From Acanthosepion esculentum (lineage: Eukaryota; Mollusca; Cephalopoda; Sepiida; Sepiidae): a DNA stretch of 64,000 nt. The stretch lies in assembly GCA_964036315.1 (NCBI GenBank), contig CAXIWW010000817.1, forward strand, positions 2,701,501 to 2,765,500, given 5' to 3'. A model generated the notes under the pieces. That model saw nothing but the letters and a program-made list of their open reading frames with translations. It did no database searches and had not been told where the DNA came from. Numbering within the stretch: the first letter of the stretch is position 1; each line of letters starts with the position of its first letter. Made by a program: the position numbers and the translations under genes. Positions 47,345-58,488 of this stretch are shown one piece after another.

Positions 47345-50300
47345 CCTAGGACTAGTTGGCACTGTGGTGGTGTTGGCACTTTTGCTATTAGCTGTTGGCA
47401 CTTTTGCTATCAGCTGTTGGCACTTTTGCTATCAGCTGTTGGCAATTTTGCTATCAGCTTTTGGCACTTTTGCTACCAGCTGTTGGCACTTTTCCTATCA
47501 GCTGTTGGCACTTTTGGTATCATCTTTTAGCACTTTTGCTATCAGCTGTTGGCACTTTTGCTATCAGCTGTTGGCACTTTTGCTATCAGCTTTTGGCACT
47601 TTTGGTATCAGCTGTTGGCACTTTTGCTATCAGCTGTTGGCAATTTTGCTATCAGCTTTTGGCAATTTTGCTACCAGCTGTTGGCACTTTCCCTATCAGC
47701 TGTTGGCACTTTTGCTATCAGCTGTGGTGCTGTTGCCACTTTTGCTATCAGCTGTTGGCACTTTTGCTATCAGCTGCTGGCACTTTTGCTATCAGCTGTT
47801 GGCACTTTTGCTATCAGCTGCTGGCACTTTTGCTATCAGCTGTTGGCACTTTTGCTATCAGTTTTGGCACTTTTGCTATCAGCTGTTGGCACTTTTGCTA
47901 TCAGCTGTTGGCACTTTTGGTATCAGCTTTTGACACTTTTTCGTATCAGCTGTTGGCACTTTGGCTATCAGCTGTTGGCACTTTTGCTATCAGCTGTGGT
48001 GCTGTTGGCACTTTTTCTATCAGCTGTTGACACTTGTGCTATCAGCTGCTGGCACTTTTGCTATCAGCTGTTGGCACTTTTGCAATCAGTTTTGGCACTT
48101 TTGCTATGAGCTGTTGGCACTTTTGCTATCAACTGGTGTTGTTCACAAGTTTTTATATAAACATGAATTTTTATACTTTCATAGTGTTTTTTTATAGTGG
48201 GGGGTCACTATTTGCTCATAGCTGGGACCCTTTGTGATCAGAAGCCTTGCTGTCGGATGTAGTTTATAGTCATACCTAGGACTAGTTGGCACTGTGGTGC
48301 GTTTGGCACTTTTGCTATCAGCTGTTGGCACTTTTGCTATCAGCTGTTGGCACTTTTGCTATCAGTTTGGCACTTTTGGTATCAGCTGTTGGCACTTTTG
48401 CTATCAGCTTTTTGCAGTTTTGGTATCAGCTGTTGGCACATTTGCTATCAGCTGTTGGCACTTTTGCTATCAGCTGTGGTGCTGTTGGCAATTTTGCTAT
48501 CAACTGGTGTTGTTCGCAAGTTTTTATATAAACATGTATTTTTATACTTTCATAGTGTTTTTTTTTAATGGGGGGTAACTATTTGTTCATAGCTGGGACC
48601 CTTTGTGATCAGAAGCCTTGATGTAAGATGTAGTTTATAGTCATACCTAGGACTAGTTGGCACTGTGGTGATGTTGGCACTTTTGCTATCAGCTGTTGGC
48701 ACTTTTGCTATCAGCTGTTGGCACTTTTGCTATCAGCTGTGGTGCTGTTTGCACTTTTGCTATCAACTGGTGTTGTTCGCAAGTTTTTATATAAACATGT
48801 ATTTTTATAATTTCATAGTGTATTTTGTTTTTAGTGGGGGATCACTATTTGCTCATAGCTGGGACCCTTTGTGATCAGAAGCCTTGCTGTCAGATGTAGT
48901 TTATAGTCATACCGAGGAATAGTTGGCACTGTGGTGGTGTTGGCACTTTTGCTATCAGTTGTTGGCACTTTTGCTATCAGCTTTTGGCACTTTCGGTATC
49001 AGCTTTTGGCGCTTTTGCTATCAGCTGTTGGCACTTTTGCTATCAGCCGTTGGGACTTTTGCTATCAGCTTTTGGCACTTTTGGTATCAGCTGTTGGCAC
49101 TTTTGCTATCAGCTGTTCGCACTTTTGCTATCAGCTTTTGGCACTTTGCTAGCAGCTGTTGCCACTTTTGCTATCAGCTGTTGGCACTTTTGCTATCAGC
49201 TTTTGGCACTTTGGTATAATCTGTTGGCACTTTTGCTATCAGCTGTTGGCACATTTGCTATCAGCTGTTGGCACTTTTGCTATCAGCTTTTGGCACTTTT
49301 GGTATCAGCTGTTGGCACTTGTGCTATCAGCTGTTGGCACTTTTGTTATCAGCTGTGGTGATGTTGGCACTTTTGCTATCAACTGGTGTTGTTCGCAAGT
49401 TTTTATATAAACATGTATTTTTATACTTTCATAGTGTTTTTATTTAGTGGGGGGTCACTATTTGGTCATAGCTGTGACCCTTTGTGATCAGAAGCCTTGC
49501 TGTCAGATGTAGTTTATAGTCATACCTAGGAATAGTTGGCACTGTGGTGCTTTTGGCACTATTGCTATCAGCTGTTGGCACTTTTGCTATCAGCTGTTGG
49601 CACTTTTGCTATCAGCTGTGGTGCTGTTGGCCCTTTTGCTATCAACTGGTGTTGTTCGCACGTTTTTATATAAAAATGTATTTTTATACATTCATAGTGT
49701 TTTTTTTAGTGGGTGGTCACTATTTGCTCATAGCTGGGACCCTTTGTGATCAGAAGCCTTGCTGTCAGATGTAGTTTATAATCATACCTAGGACTAGTTG
49801 GCACTGTGGTGCTGCTGGCACTTTTGCTATCAGCTGTTGGCACTTTTGCTATCAGCTGTTTGCACTTTTGCTATCAGCTGTTCGCACTTTTGCTATCAGC
49901 TGTGGTGCTGTTGGCACTTTCGCTATCAGGTGTTGGCACTTTTGCTATCAGCTTTTGGCACTTTTGGTATCAGCTGTTGGCACTTTTGCTATCAGCTGTT
50001 GGCACTTTTGCTATCAGCTGTTGGCACTTGTGCAATCAGCTGTTGGCACTTTTGCTATCAGCTGTTGGCACTTTGGTATAATCTGTTGGCACTTTTGCTA
50101 TCAGCTGTTGGCACATTTGCTATCAGCTGTTGGCACATTTGCTATCAGCTGTTGGCACTTTTGCTATCAGCTGTTGGCACTTTTGCTATCAGCTTTTGGC
50201 ACTTTTGGTATCATCTGTTGGCACTTTTGCTATCAGCTGTTTGCACTTTTGCTATCAACTGGTGTTGTTCGCAAGTTTTTATAGAAACATGTAATTTTAT

Positions 50301-53148
50301 ACTTTCATAGTGTTTTTTTTTTAGGGGGGGTTCACTATTTGCTCATAGCTGGGACCCTTTGTGATCAGAATCCTTGCTGTCAGATGTAGTTTATAGTCAT
50401 ACCTAGGACTAGTTGGCACTGTGGTGCTGTTGGCAACTTTGCTATCAGCTGTTGGCACTTTTGCTATCAGCTGTTGGCACTTTTGCTATCAGCTGTTGGC
50501 ACTTTTGCTATCAACTGGTGTTATTCGCAAGTTTTTAGATAAACATGTATTTTTATACTTTCATAGAGTTTTTTTTTAGTGGGGGGTCACTATTTGCTCA
50601 TAGATGGGACACTTTGTGATCAGAAGCCTTGTGTCAGATGTAGTTTATAGTCATACCTAGGACTAGTTGGCAATGTGGTGCTGTTGGCACTTTTGCTATA
50701 AGCTGTTGGCACTTTTGCTATCAGCTGTTGGCACTTTTGCTATCAGCTGTTGGCACATTTGCTATCAGCTGTTGGCATTTTGCTATCAGCTGTTGGCAAT
50801 TTTGGTGTCATTTGTTGGCACTTTTGCTATCAGCTGTTGGCACTTTTGCTATCAGCTTTTGGCACTTTTGCTATCAGCTGTTGGCACTTTTGCTATCAGC
50901 TGTTTGCACTTTTGCTATCAGCTGGTGTTGTTCGCAAGTTTTTATAGAAACATGTAATTTTATACTTTCATAGTGTTTTTTTTTTAGTGAGGGGTTCACT
51001 ATTTGCTCATAGCTGGGACCCTTTGTGATCAGAAGCCTTTCTGTCAGATGTAGTTTATAGTCATACCTTGGACTAGTTGGAACTGTGGTGCTGTTGGCAC
51101 TTTTGCTATCAGCTGTTGGCACTTTTGCTATCAGCTGTTGGCACTTTTGCTTTCAGCTTTTGGCACTTTTGCTTCAGCTGTTGGCACTTTTGCTATCAGC
51201 TGTGGTGCTGTTGGCACTTTTGCTATCAACTGGTTTTGTTCGCATGTTTTTATATAAACATGTATTTTTATACATTCATAGTGGTTTTTTTAGTGGGGGG
51301 TCACTATTTGCTCATAGCTTGGACCCTTTGTGATCAGAAGCTTTGCTGTCAGATGTAGTTTATAGTCATACCTATGACTAGTTAGCAATGTGGTGCTGTT
51401 GGCACTTTTGCTATCAGCTGTTGGCACTTTTGCTATCAGTTGTTGGCACTTTTGCTATCAGCTTTTGGCACATTTGCTATCAGCTGTTCGCACATGTGCT
51501 ATCAGCTTTTGGCACTTTTGCTATCAGCTGTTGGCACATTTGCTATCAGCTGGTGGCACTTTTGGTATCAGCTGTGGTGCTGTTGGCACTTTTGCTATCA
51601 ACTGGTGTTGTTCGCAAGTTTTTATATAAACATCTATATTTATAATTTCATAGTGTTTTTTTTTTAGTGGGGGTCACTATTTGCTCATAGCTGGGACCCT
51701 TTGCGATCAGAAGACTTGCTGTCAGATGTAGTTTATAGTCATACCTAGGACTAGTGTGCACTGTGGTGCTGTTGGCACTTTTGCTATCAGCTTTTGGCAC
51801 TTTTGCTATAAGCTGTTGGCACTTTTGCTATCAGCTGTTGGAACTTTGGTATCAGCTGTTGGCACTTTTGCTATCAGCTGTGGTCCTGTTGGCACTTTTT
51901 CTATCAACTGGTGTTGTTCGCAAGTTTTTATATAAATATGTATTTTTATACTTTCGTAGTGTTTTTTTTAGTGGGGGGTCACTTCTTGCTCATAGCTGGG
52001 ACCCTTTGTGATCAGAACCCTTGCTGTCAGATGTAGTTTATAGTCATACCTAGGACTAGTTGGCACTGTGGTGCTGTTGGCACTTTTGCTATCAGCTGTT
52101 GGCACATTTGCTATCAGCTTTTGGCACTTTTGCTATCAGCTGTGGTGCTGTTGGTCCTTTTGCTATCAACTGGTGTTGTTCGCAAGTTTTTATATAAACA
52201 TGTATTTTTATACATTCATAGACTTTTTTTTTTAATGGGGGGTCATTATTTGCTCATAGCTAGGACCCTTTGTGATCAGAAGCCTTGCTGTCAGATGTAG
52301 TTTATAGTCATACCTAGGACTAGTTGGCAATGTGGTGCTGTTGGCACTTGTGCTATTAGCTGTTGGCAGTTTTGCTATCAGCTGTTGGCACATTTGCTAT
52401 CAGCTGTTGGCACTTTTGCTATCAGCTGTGGTGCTGTTGGCACTTTTGCTATCAACTGGTGTTGTTCGAAAGTTTTTATATAAACATCTATTTTTATACT
52501 TTCATAGTGTTTTTTTTTTAGTGGGGGGTCACTATTTGTTCAGAGCTGGGACCCTCTGTGATCAGAAGCCTTGCTGTCAGATGTAGTTTATAGTCATACC
52601 TAGGACTAGTTGGCACTGTGGTGCGGTTGGCACTTTTGCTATCAGCTGTTGGCACTTTTGCTCTCAGCTGTTGACACTTTTGCTATCACCTGTTGGCAAT
52701 TTTGCTATCAGCTGTGGTTCTGTTGGTACTTTTGCTATCAACTGGTGTTGTTCGCAAGTTTTTATATAAATATGTATTTTTATACATTCATAGTGTGTTT
52801 TTTAGTGGGGGGTCACTATTTGCTCATAGCTGGGAACTTTTGTTATCAGAAGCCTTGCTGTCAGATGTAGTTTATAGTCATACGTGGGACTAGTTGGCAA
52901 TGTGGTGCTGTTTGCACTTTTGCTATCAGCTGTTGGCACTTTTGCTATCAGCTGTTGGCACTTTTGCTATCAGCTGTGGTGCTGTTGGCACTTTTGCTAT
53001 CAACTGGTGTTGTTAGCAAGTTTTTATATAAACATGTATTTTTATACATTCATAGTGTTTTTTTTTTAGTGGGGGGTCACTATTTGCTCATAGATTGGAC
53101 CCTTTGTGTTCAGAAGCCTTGCTGTCAGATGTAGTTTATAGTCATACC
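47345..53148 (+). repeat. Large segmental duplication, left member
   Basis: A run of family A units whose rare variants recur in the same order at 56,354-63,942. Matching anchors include 48,275 with 57,238 (both after GTCGGATG), 48,912 with 58,489 (both CCGAGGAATAG), 49,526 with 60,309, 51,066 with 61,912, 52,310 with 63,109 and 52,598 with 63,397. The offset grows from about 9.0 kb to about 10.8 kb because the right member has gained whole units and 22-bp copies. Left of 47,345 the match continues into the six-unit block. Confidence 0.82.
47370..48137 (+). repeat. Longest 22-bp minisatellite run in the window
   Basis: About 34 copies in the largest unit seen (about 930 bp, 47,345-48,274). 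It contains internal 30-bp bracket forms (GTGGTGCT near 47,723 and 47,996) and shortened copies reading TATCAGTTTTGGCAC, so it may be the merger of several ordinary units that lost their constant parts. Its relative at 56,378-57,110 has the same rare variants in mostly the same order but fewer copies. Confidence 0.88.
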
Positions 53149-53519
53149 TAGGACTAGTTGGCAATGTGGTGCTGTTGGCACTTTTGCTATCAGCTGTTGG
53201 CACTTTTGCTATAAGCTGTTGGCACTTTTGCTATCAGCTTTTGGCACATTTGCTATCAGCTGTTGGCACTTTTGCTATCAGCTTTTGGCACTTTTGCTAT
53301 CAGCTGTTGGCACTTTTGCTATCAGCTGTTGGCACTTTTGCTATCAGCTGTGGTGCTGTTGGCACTTTTGCTATCAACTGGTGTTGTTCGCAAGTTTTTA
53401 TATAAACATCTACTTTTATACTTTCATATTGTTTTTTTTTAGTGGGGGGTAACTATTTGCTAATAGCTGGGACACTTTGTGATCAGAAGAATTGCTGTCA
53501 GATGTAGTTTATAGTCATA

Positions 53520-54635
53520 CCTAGGACTAGTTGGCACTGTGGTGCTGTTGGCACTTTTGCTATCAGCTGTTGGCACATTTGCTATCAGCTTTTGGCACTT
53601 TTGCTATAAGCTGTTGGCACTTTTGCTATCAGCTGTTGGAACTTTGGTATCAGCTGTTGGCACTTTTGCTATCAGCTGTGGTCCTGTTGGCACTTTTTCT
53701 ATCAACTGGCGTTGTTCGCAAGTTTTTATATAAATATGTACTTTTATACTTTCGTAGTGTTTTTTTTAGTGGGGGGTCACTTCTTGCTCATAACTGGGAC
53801 CCTTTGTGATCAGAACCCTTGCTGTCAGATGTAGTTTATAGTCATACCTAGGACTAGTTGGCACTGTGGTGCTGTTGGCACTTTTGCTATCAGCTGTTGG
53901 CACATTTGCTATCAGCTTTTGGCACTTTTGCTATCAGCTGTGGTGCTGTTGGCCCTTTTGCTATCAACTGGTGTTGTTCGCAAGTTTTTATATAAACATG
54001 TATTTTTATACATTCATAGACTTTTTTTTTTAATGGGGGGTCATTATTTGCTCATAGCTAGGACCCTTTGTGATCAGAAGCCTTGCTGTCAGATGTAGTT
54101 TATAGTCATACCTAGGACTAGTTGGCAATGTGGTGCTGTTGGCACTTGTGCTATCAGCTGTTGGCACTTTTGCTATCAGCTGTGGTGCTGTTGGCACTTT
54201 TGCTATCAACTGGTGTTGTTCGAATGTTTTTATAAAAACATCTATTTTTATACTTTCATAGTGTTTTTTTTTAGTGGGGGGTCACTATTTGTTCAGAGCT
54301 GGGACCCTCTGTGATCAGAAGCCTTGCTGTCAGATGTAGTTTATAGTCATACCTAGGACTAGTTGGCACTGTGGTGCAGTTGGCACTTTTGCTATCAGCT
54401 GTTGGCACTTTTGCTCTCAGCTGTTGACACTTTTGCTGTCACCTGTTAGCAATTTTGCTATCAGCTGTGGTTCTGTTGGTACTTTTGCTATCAACTGGTG
54501 TTGTTCGCAAGTTTTTATATAAACATGTATTTTTATACATTCATAGTGTTTTTTTTAGTGGGGGGTCACTATTTGCTCATAGCTGGGACCTTTTGTTATC
54601 AGAAGCCTTGCTGTCAGATGTAGTTTATAGTCATA
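53520..54635 (+). repeat. Extra copy of the 51,746-52,883 unit group
   Basis: Four units repeating the order at 51,746, 52,050, 52,311 and 52,599, with the same marks: GGAACTTTGGTATCAG, GTGGTCCTGTTGG, ATAGACTTTTTTTTT with AATGGGGGGTCATT, and TTGTTCAGAGCTGGG with CCTCTGTGATC. The third unit is shorter (240 against 288 bp). A further copy is at 62,541-63,680, giving three in the window. Confidence 0.8.
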
Positions 54636-56353
54636 CCTAGGACTAGTTGGCAATGTGGTGTTGTTGGCAGTTTTGCTATCAGCTGTTGGCACTTTTGCTA
54701 TCAGCTGTGGTGCTGTTGGCACTTTTGCTATCAACTGGTGTTGTTCGCAAGTTTTTATATAAACATGTATTTTTATACTTTCATAGTGTTTTTTTTTAGT
54801 GGGGTTAACTATTTGCTCATAGCTGGGACACTTTGTGATCAGAAGCCTTGCTGTCAGATGTAGTTTATAGTCATACCTAGGACTAGTTGGCACTGTGGTG
54901 TTGTTGGCACTTTTGCTATCAGCTGTTGGCACTTTTGCTATCAGCTGTTGGCACTTTTGCTATCAGCTGTTGGAACTTTTGCTATCAGCTGTGGTGCTGT
55001 TGGCACTTTTGCTATCAACTGGTGTTGTTCGCAAGTTTTTATATAAACATGTATTTTTATAATTTCTTAGTGTTTTTTTTTTAGTGGGGGTCACTATTTG
55101 CTCATAGCTGGGACCCTTTGTGATCAGAAGCCTTGCTGTCAGATGTAGTTTATAGTCATACCTAGGACTAGTTGGCACAGTGGTGACGTTGGCACTTTTG
55201 GTATCAGCTGTTGGCACTTTTGCTATCAGCTGTTGGCACTTTTGCTATCAGCTGTTGGCACTTTTGCTATCAGCTGTGGTGCTGTTTGCACTTTTGCTCT
55301 CAACTCGTGTTTTTCGCAAGTTTTTATATAAACATGTATTTTTATACATTCATAGTGTTTTTTTTAGTGGGGGGTCACTATTTTCTCATAGCTTGGACCA
55401 TTTGTGATCAGAAGCCTTGCTGTCAGATGTAGTTTATAGTCATACCTTGGACAAGTTTGCAAAGTGGTGCTGTTGGCACTTTTGCTATCAGCTGTTGGAA
55501 CTTTTGCTATCAGCTGTTGGCACTTTTACTATCAGCTGTTGGCAATTTGCTATCAGCTGTGGTGATGTTGGCACTTTTGCTATCAACTGGTGTTGTTCGC
55601 AAGTTTTTATATAAACATGTATTTTTATATTTTCATAGTGTTTTTTTTTTAGTGAGGGGTCACTATTTGCTCATAGCTGGGACACTTTGTGATCAGAAGC
55701 CTTGCTGTCAGATGTAGTTTATAGTCATACCTTGGACAAGTTGGCAATGTGGTGCTGTTGGCACTTTTGCTATCAGCTGTGGTGCTGTTGGCACTTTTGC
55801 TATCAGCTGTTGGCACTTTTGCTATCAGCTTTTGGCACTTTTGGTATCAGCTGTTGGCACTTTTGATATCAGCGGTTTGCACTTTTGCTATCAGCTGTTG
55901 GCACTTTTGCTATCAGCTGTGGTGCTGTTGGCACTTTTGCTATCAACTGGTGTTGTTCGCAAGTTTTTATATAAACATGTATTTTTATACATTGATAATG
56001 TTTTTTTTTTAGTGGGGTGTCACTATTTGCTCAAAGCTGGGACCCTTTGTGATCAGAAGCCTTGCTGTCAGATTTAGTTTATAGTCATACCTAGGACTAG
56101 TTGGCACTGTGGTACTGATGGCACTTTTGCTATCAGCTGTTGGCACATTTGCTATCAGCTGTTGGTACTTTTGCTATCAGCTGTGGTGCTGTTTGCACTG
56201 TTGCTATCAACTGGTGTTGTTCGCAAGTTTTTATATAAACATGTATTTTTTAATTTCATACTGTTTTTTTTTTTAGTGGGGGGTCACTATTTGCTCATAG
56301 CTTGGACCCTTTGTGATCAGAAGCATTGCTGTCAGATGTAGTTTATAGTCATA
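54636..56353 (+). repeat. Third copy of the six-unit block
   Basis: Six units in the same order as 43,863-45,601 and 45,602-47,344, with the same marker classes. The fifth unit (55,729-56,089) is one 22-bp copy shorter than its relatives at 44,958 and 46,697 (about 361 against 382 bp). It passes straight into 56,354, the partner of 47,345, so this is the left part of the larger segmental duplication. Confidence 0.82.
54876..55155 (+). repeat. Representative family A unit
   Basis: A typical unit, given as a guide. In order it holds CCTAGGACTAGTTGGCAC; a leading 30-bp form of the minisatellite (with the extra octamer, here GTGGTGTT, usually GTGGTGCT); plain 22-bp copies, one with GGAAC for GGCAC; a closing 30-bp form ending TATCAACTGG; TGTTGTTCGCAAG with the single usual CpG; TTTTTATATAAACATG; an AT-rich stretch; the T-run; AGTGGGGGTCACTATT; CATAGCTGGGACCC; TGATCAGAAGCC; and CTGTCAGATGTAG, then the next anchor. 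The unit contains two 30-bp forms that bracket the 22-bp copies, which gives short homologies for copy-number change. Confidence 0.9.
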
Positions 56354-56377
56354 CCTAGGACTAGTTGGCACTGTGGT

Positions 56378-57110
56378 GGTGTTGGCACTTTTGCTATCAG
56401 CTGTTGGCACTTTTGCTATCAGCTTTTGGCACTTTCGGTATCAGCTTTTGGCGCTTTTGCTATCAGCTGTTGGCACTTTTGCTATCAGCCTTTGGCACTT
56501 TTGCTATCAGCTGTTGGCACTTTTGGTATCATATTTTAGCACTTTTGCTATCAGCTGTTGGCACTTTTGCTATCAGCTGTTGGCACTTTTGCTATCAGCT
56601 TTTGGCACTTTTGGTATCAGCTGTTGGCACTTTTGCTATCAGCTGTTGGCAATTTTGCTATCAGCTTTTGGCACTTTTGCTACCAGCTGTTGGCACTTTT
56701 CCTATCAGCTGTTGGCACTTTTGCTATCAGCTGTGTTGCTGTTGCCACTTTTGCTATCAGCTGTTGGCACTTTTGCTATCAGCTGCTGGCACTTTTGCTA
56801 TCAGCTGTTGGCATTTTGCTATCAGTTTTGGCACTTTTGCTATCAGCTGTTGGCACTTTTGCTATCAGCTTTTGGCACTTTTTGTATCAGCTTTTGGCAC
56901 TTTTGGTATCAGCTGTTGGCACTTTGGCTATCAGCTGTTGGCACTTTTGCTATCAGCTGTGGTGCTGTTGGCACTTTTTCTATCAGCTGTTGACACTTTT
57001 GCTATCAGCTGCTGGCACTTTTGCTATCAGCTGTTGGCACTTTTGCAATCAGTTTTGGCACTTTTGCTATGAGCTGTTGGCACTTTTGCTATCAACTGGT
57101 GTTGTTCACA
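56378..57110 (+). repeat. Long 22-bp run, partner of 47,370-48,137
   Basis: Copy of the longest minisatellite run, in the unit 56,354-57,237 (884 bp against 930 bp). The same markers occur in both: shortened TATCAGTTTTGGCAC copies, internal GTGGTGCT forms, CTGCTGGCAC copies, and a mutated TTCACAAG for TTCGCAAG just after the run. The length difference shows copy-number change since the duplication. Confidence 0.85.
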
Positions 57111-57607
57111 AGTTTTTATATAAACATGAATTTTTATACTTTCATAGTGTTTTTTTATAGTGGGTGGTCACTATTTGCTCATAGCTGGGACCCTTTGTGA
57201 TCAGAAGCCTTGCTGTCGGATGTAGTTTATAGTCATACCTAGGACTAGTTGGCACTGTGGTGCGTTTGGCACTTTTGCTATCAGCTGTTGGCACTTTTGC
57301 TATCAGCTGTTGGCACTTTTGCTATCAGTTTGGCACTTTTAGTATCAGCTGTTGGCACTTTTGCTATCAGCTTTTTGCAGTTTTGGTATCAGCTGTTGGC
57401 ACATTTGCTATCAGCCGTTGGCACTTTTGCTATCAGCTGTGGTGCTGTTGGCACTTTTTCTATCAACTGGTGTTGTTCGCAAGTTTTTATATAAACATGT
57501 ATTTTTATACTTTCATAGTGTTTTTTTTAATGGGGGGTAACTATTTGTTCATAGCTGGGACCCTTTGTGATCAGAAGCCTTGATGTAAGATGTAGTTTAT
57601 AGTCATA

Positions 57608-58488
57608 CCTTGGACAAGTTTGCAATGTGGTGCTGTTGGCACTTTTGCTATCAGCTGTTGGAACTTTTGCTATCAGCTGTTGGCACTTTTACTATCAGCT
57701 GTTGGCAATTTGCTATCAGCTGTGGTGATGTTGGCACTTTTGCTATCAACTGGTGTTGTTCGCAAGTTTTTATATAAACATGTATTTTTATATTTTCATA
57801 GTGTTTTTTTTTTAGTGGGGGGTCACTATTTGCTCATAGCTGGGACACTTTGTGATCAGAAGCCTTGCTGTCAGATGTAGTTTATAGTCATACCTTGGAC
57901 AAGTTGGCAATGTGGTGCTGTTGGCACTTTTGCTATCAGCTGTTGGCACTTTTGCTATCAGCTTTTGGCACTTTTGGTATCAGCTGTTGGCACTTTTGAT
58001 ATCAGCGGTTTGCACTTTTGCTATCAGCTGTTGGCACTTTTGCTATCAGCTGTGGTGCTGTTGGCACTTTTGCTATCAACTGGTGTTGTTCGCAAGTTTT
58101 TATATAAACATGTATTTTTATACATTGATAATGTTTTTTTTTTAGTGGGGTGTCACTATTTGCTCAAAGCTGGGACCCTTTGTGATCAGAAGCCTTGCTG
58201 TCAGATTTAGTTTATAGTCATACCTAGGACTAGTTGGCACTGTGGTGCTGATGGCACTTTTGCTATCAGCTGTTGGCACTTTTGCTATCAGCTGTTGGTA
58301 CATTTGCTATCAGCTGTGGTGCTGTTTGCAATTTTGCTATAAACTGGTGTTGTTCGCAAGTTTTTATATAAACATGTATATTTATAATTTCATAGTGTTT
58401 TTTGTTTTTAGTGGGGGATCACTATTTGCTCATAGCTGGGACCCTTTGTGATCAGAAGCCTTGCTGACAGATGTAGTTTATAGTCATA
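57608..58488 (+). repeat. Partial fourth copy of the six-unit block
   Basis: Two CCTTGGACAAGTT-class units and a CTGATGGCAC-class unit that match units 4 to 6 of the block at 43,739. They lie in a place where the paired region (48,646-48,911) has a single ordinary unit, which makes the right-hand member of the large duplication about 615 bp longer. The second unit is shorter again (337 bp against 382 and 361). Confidence 0.78.
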
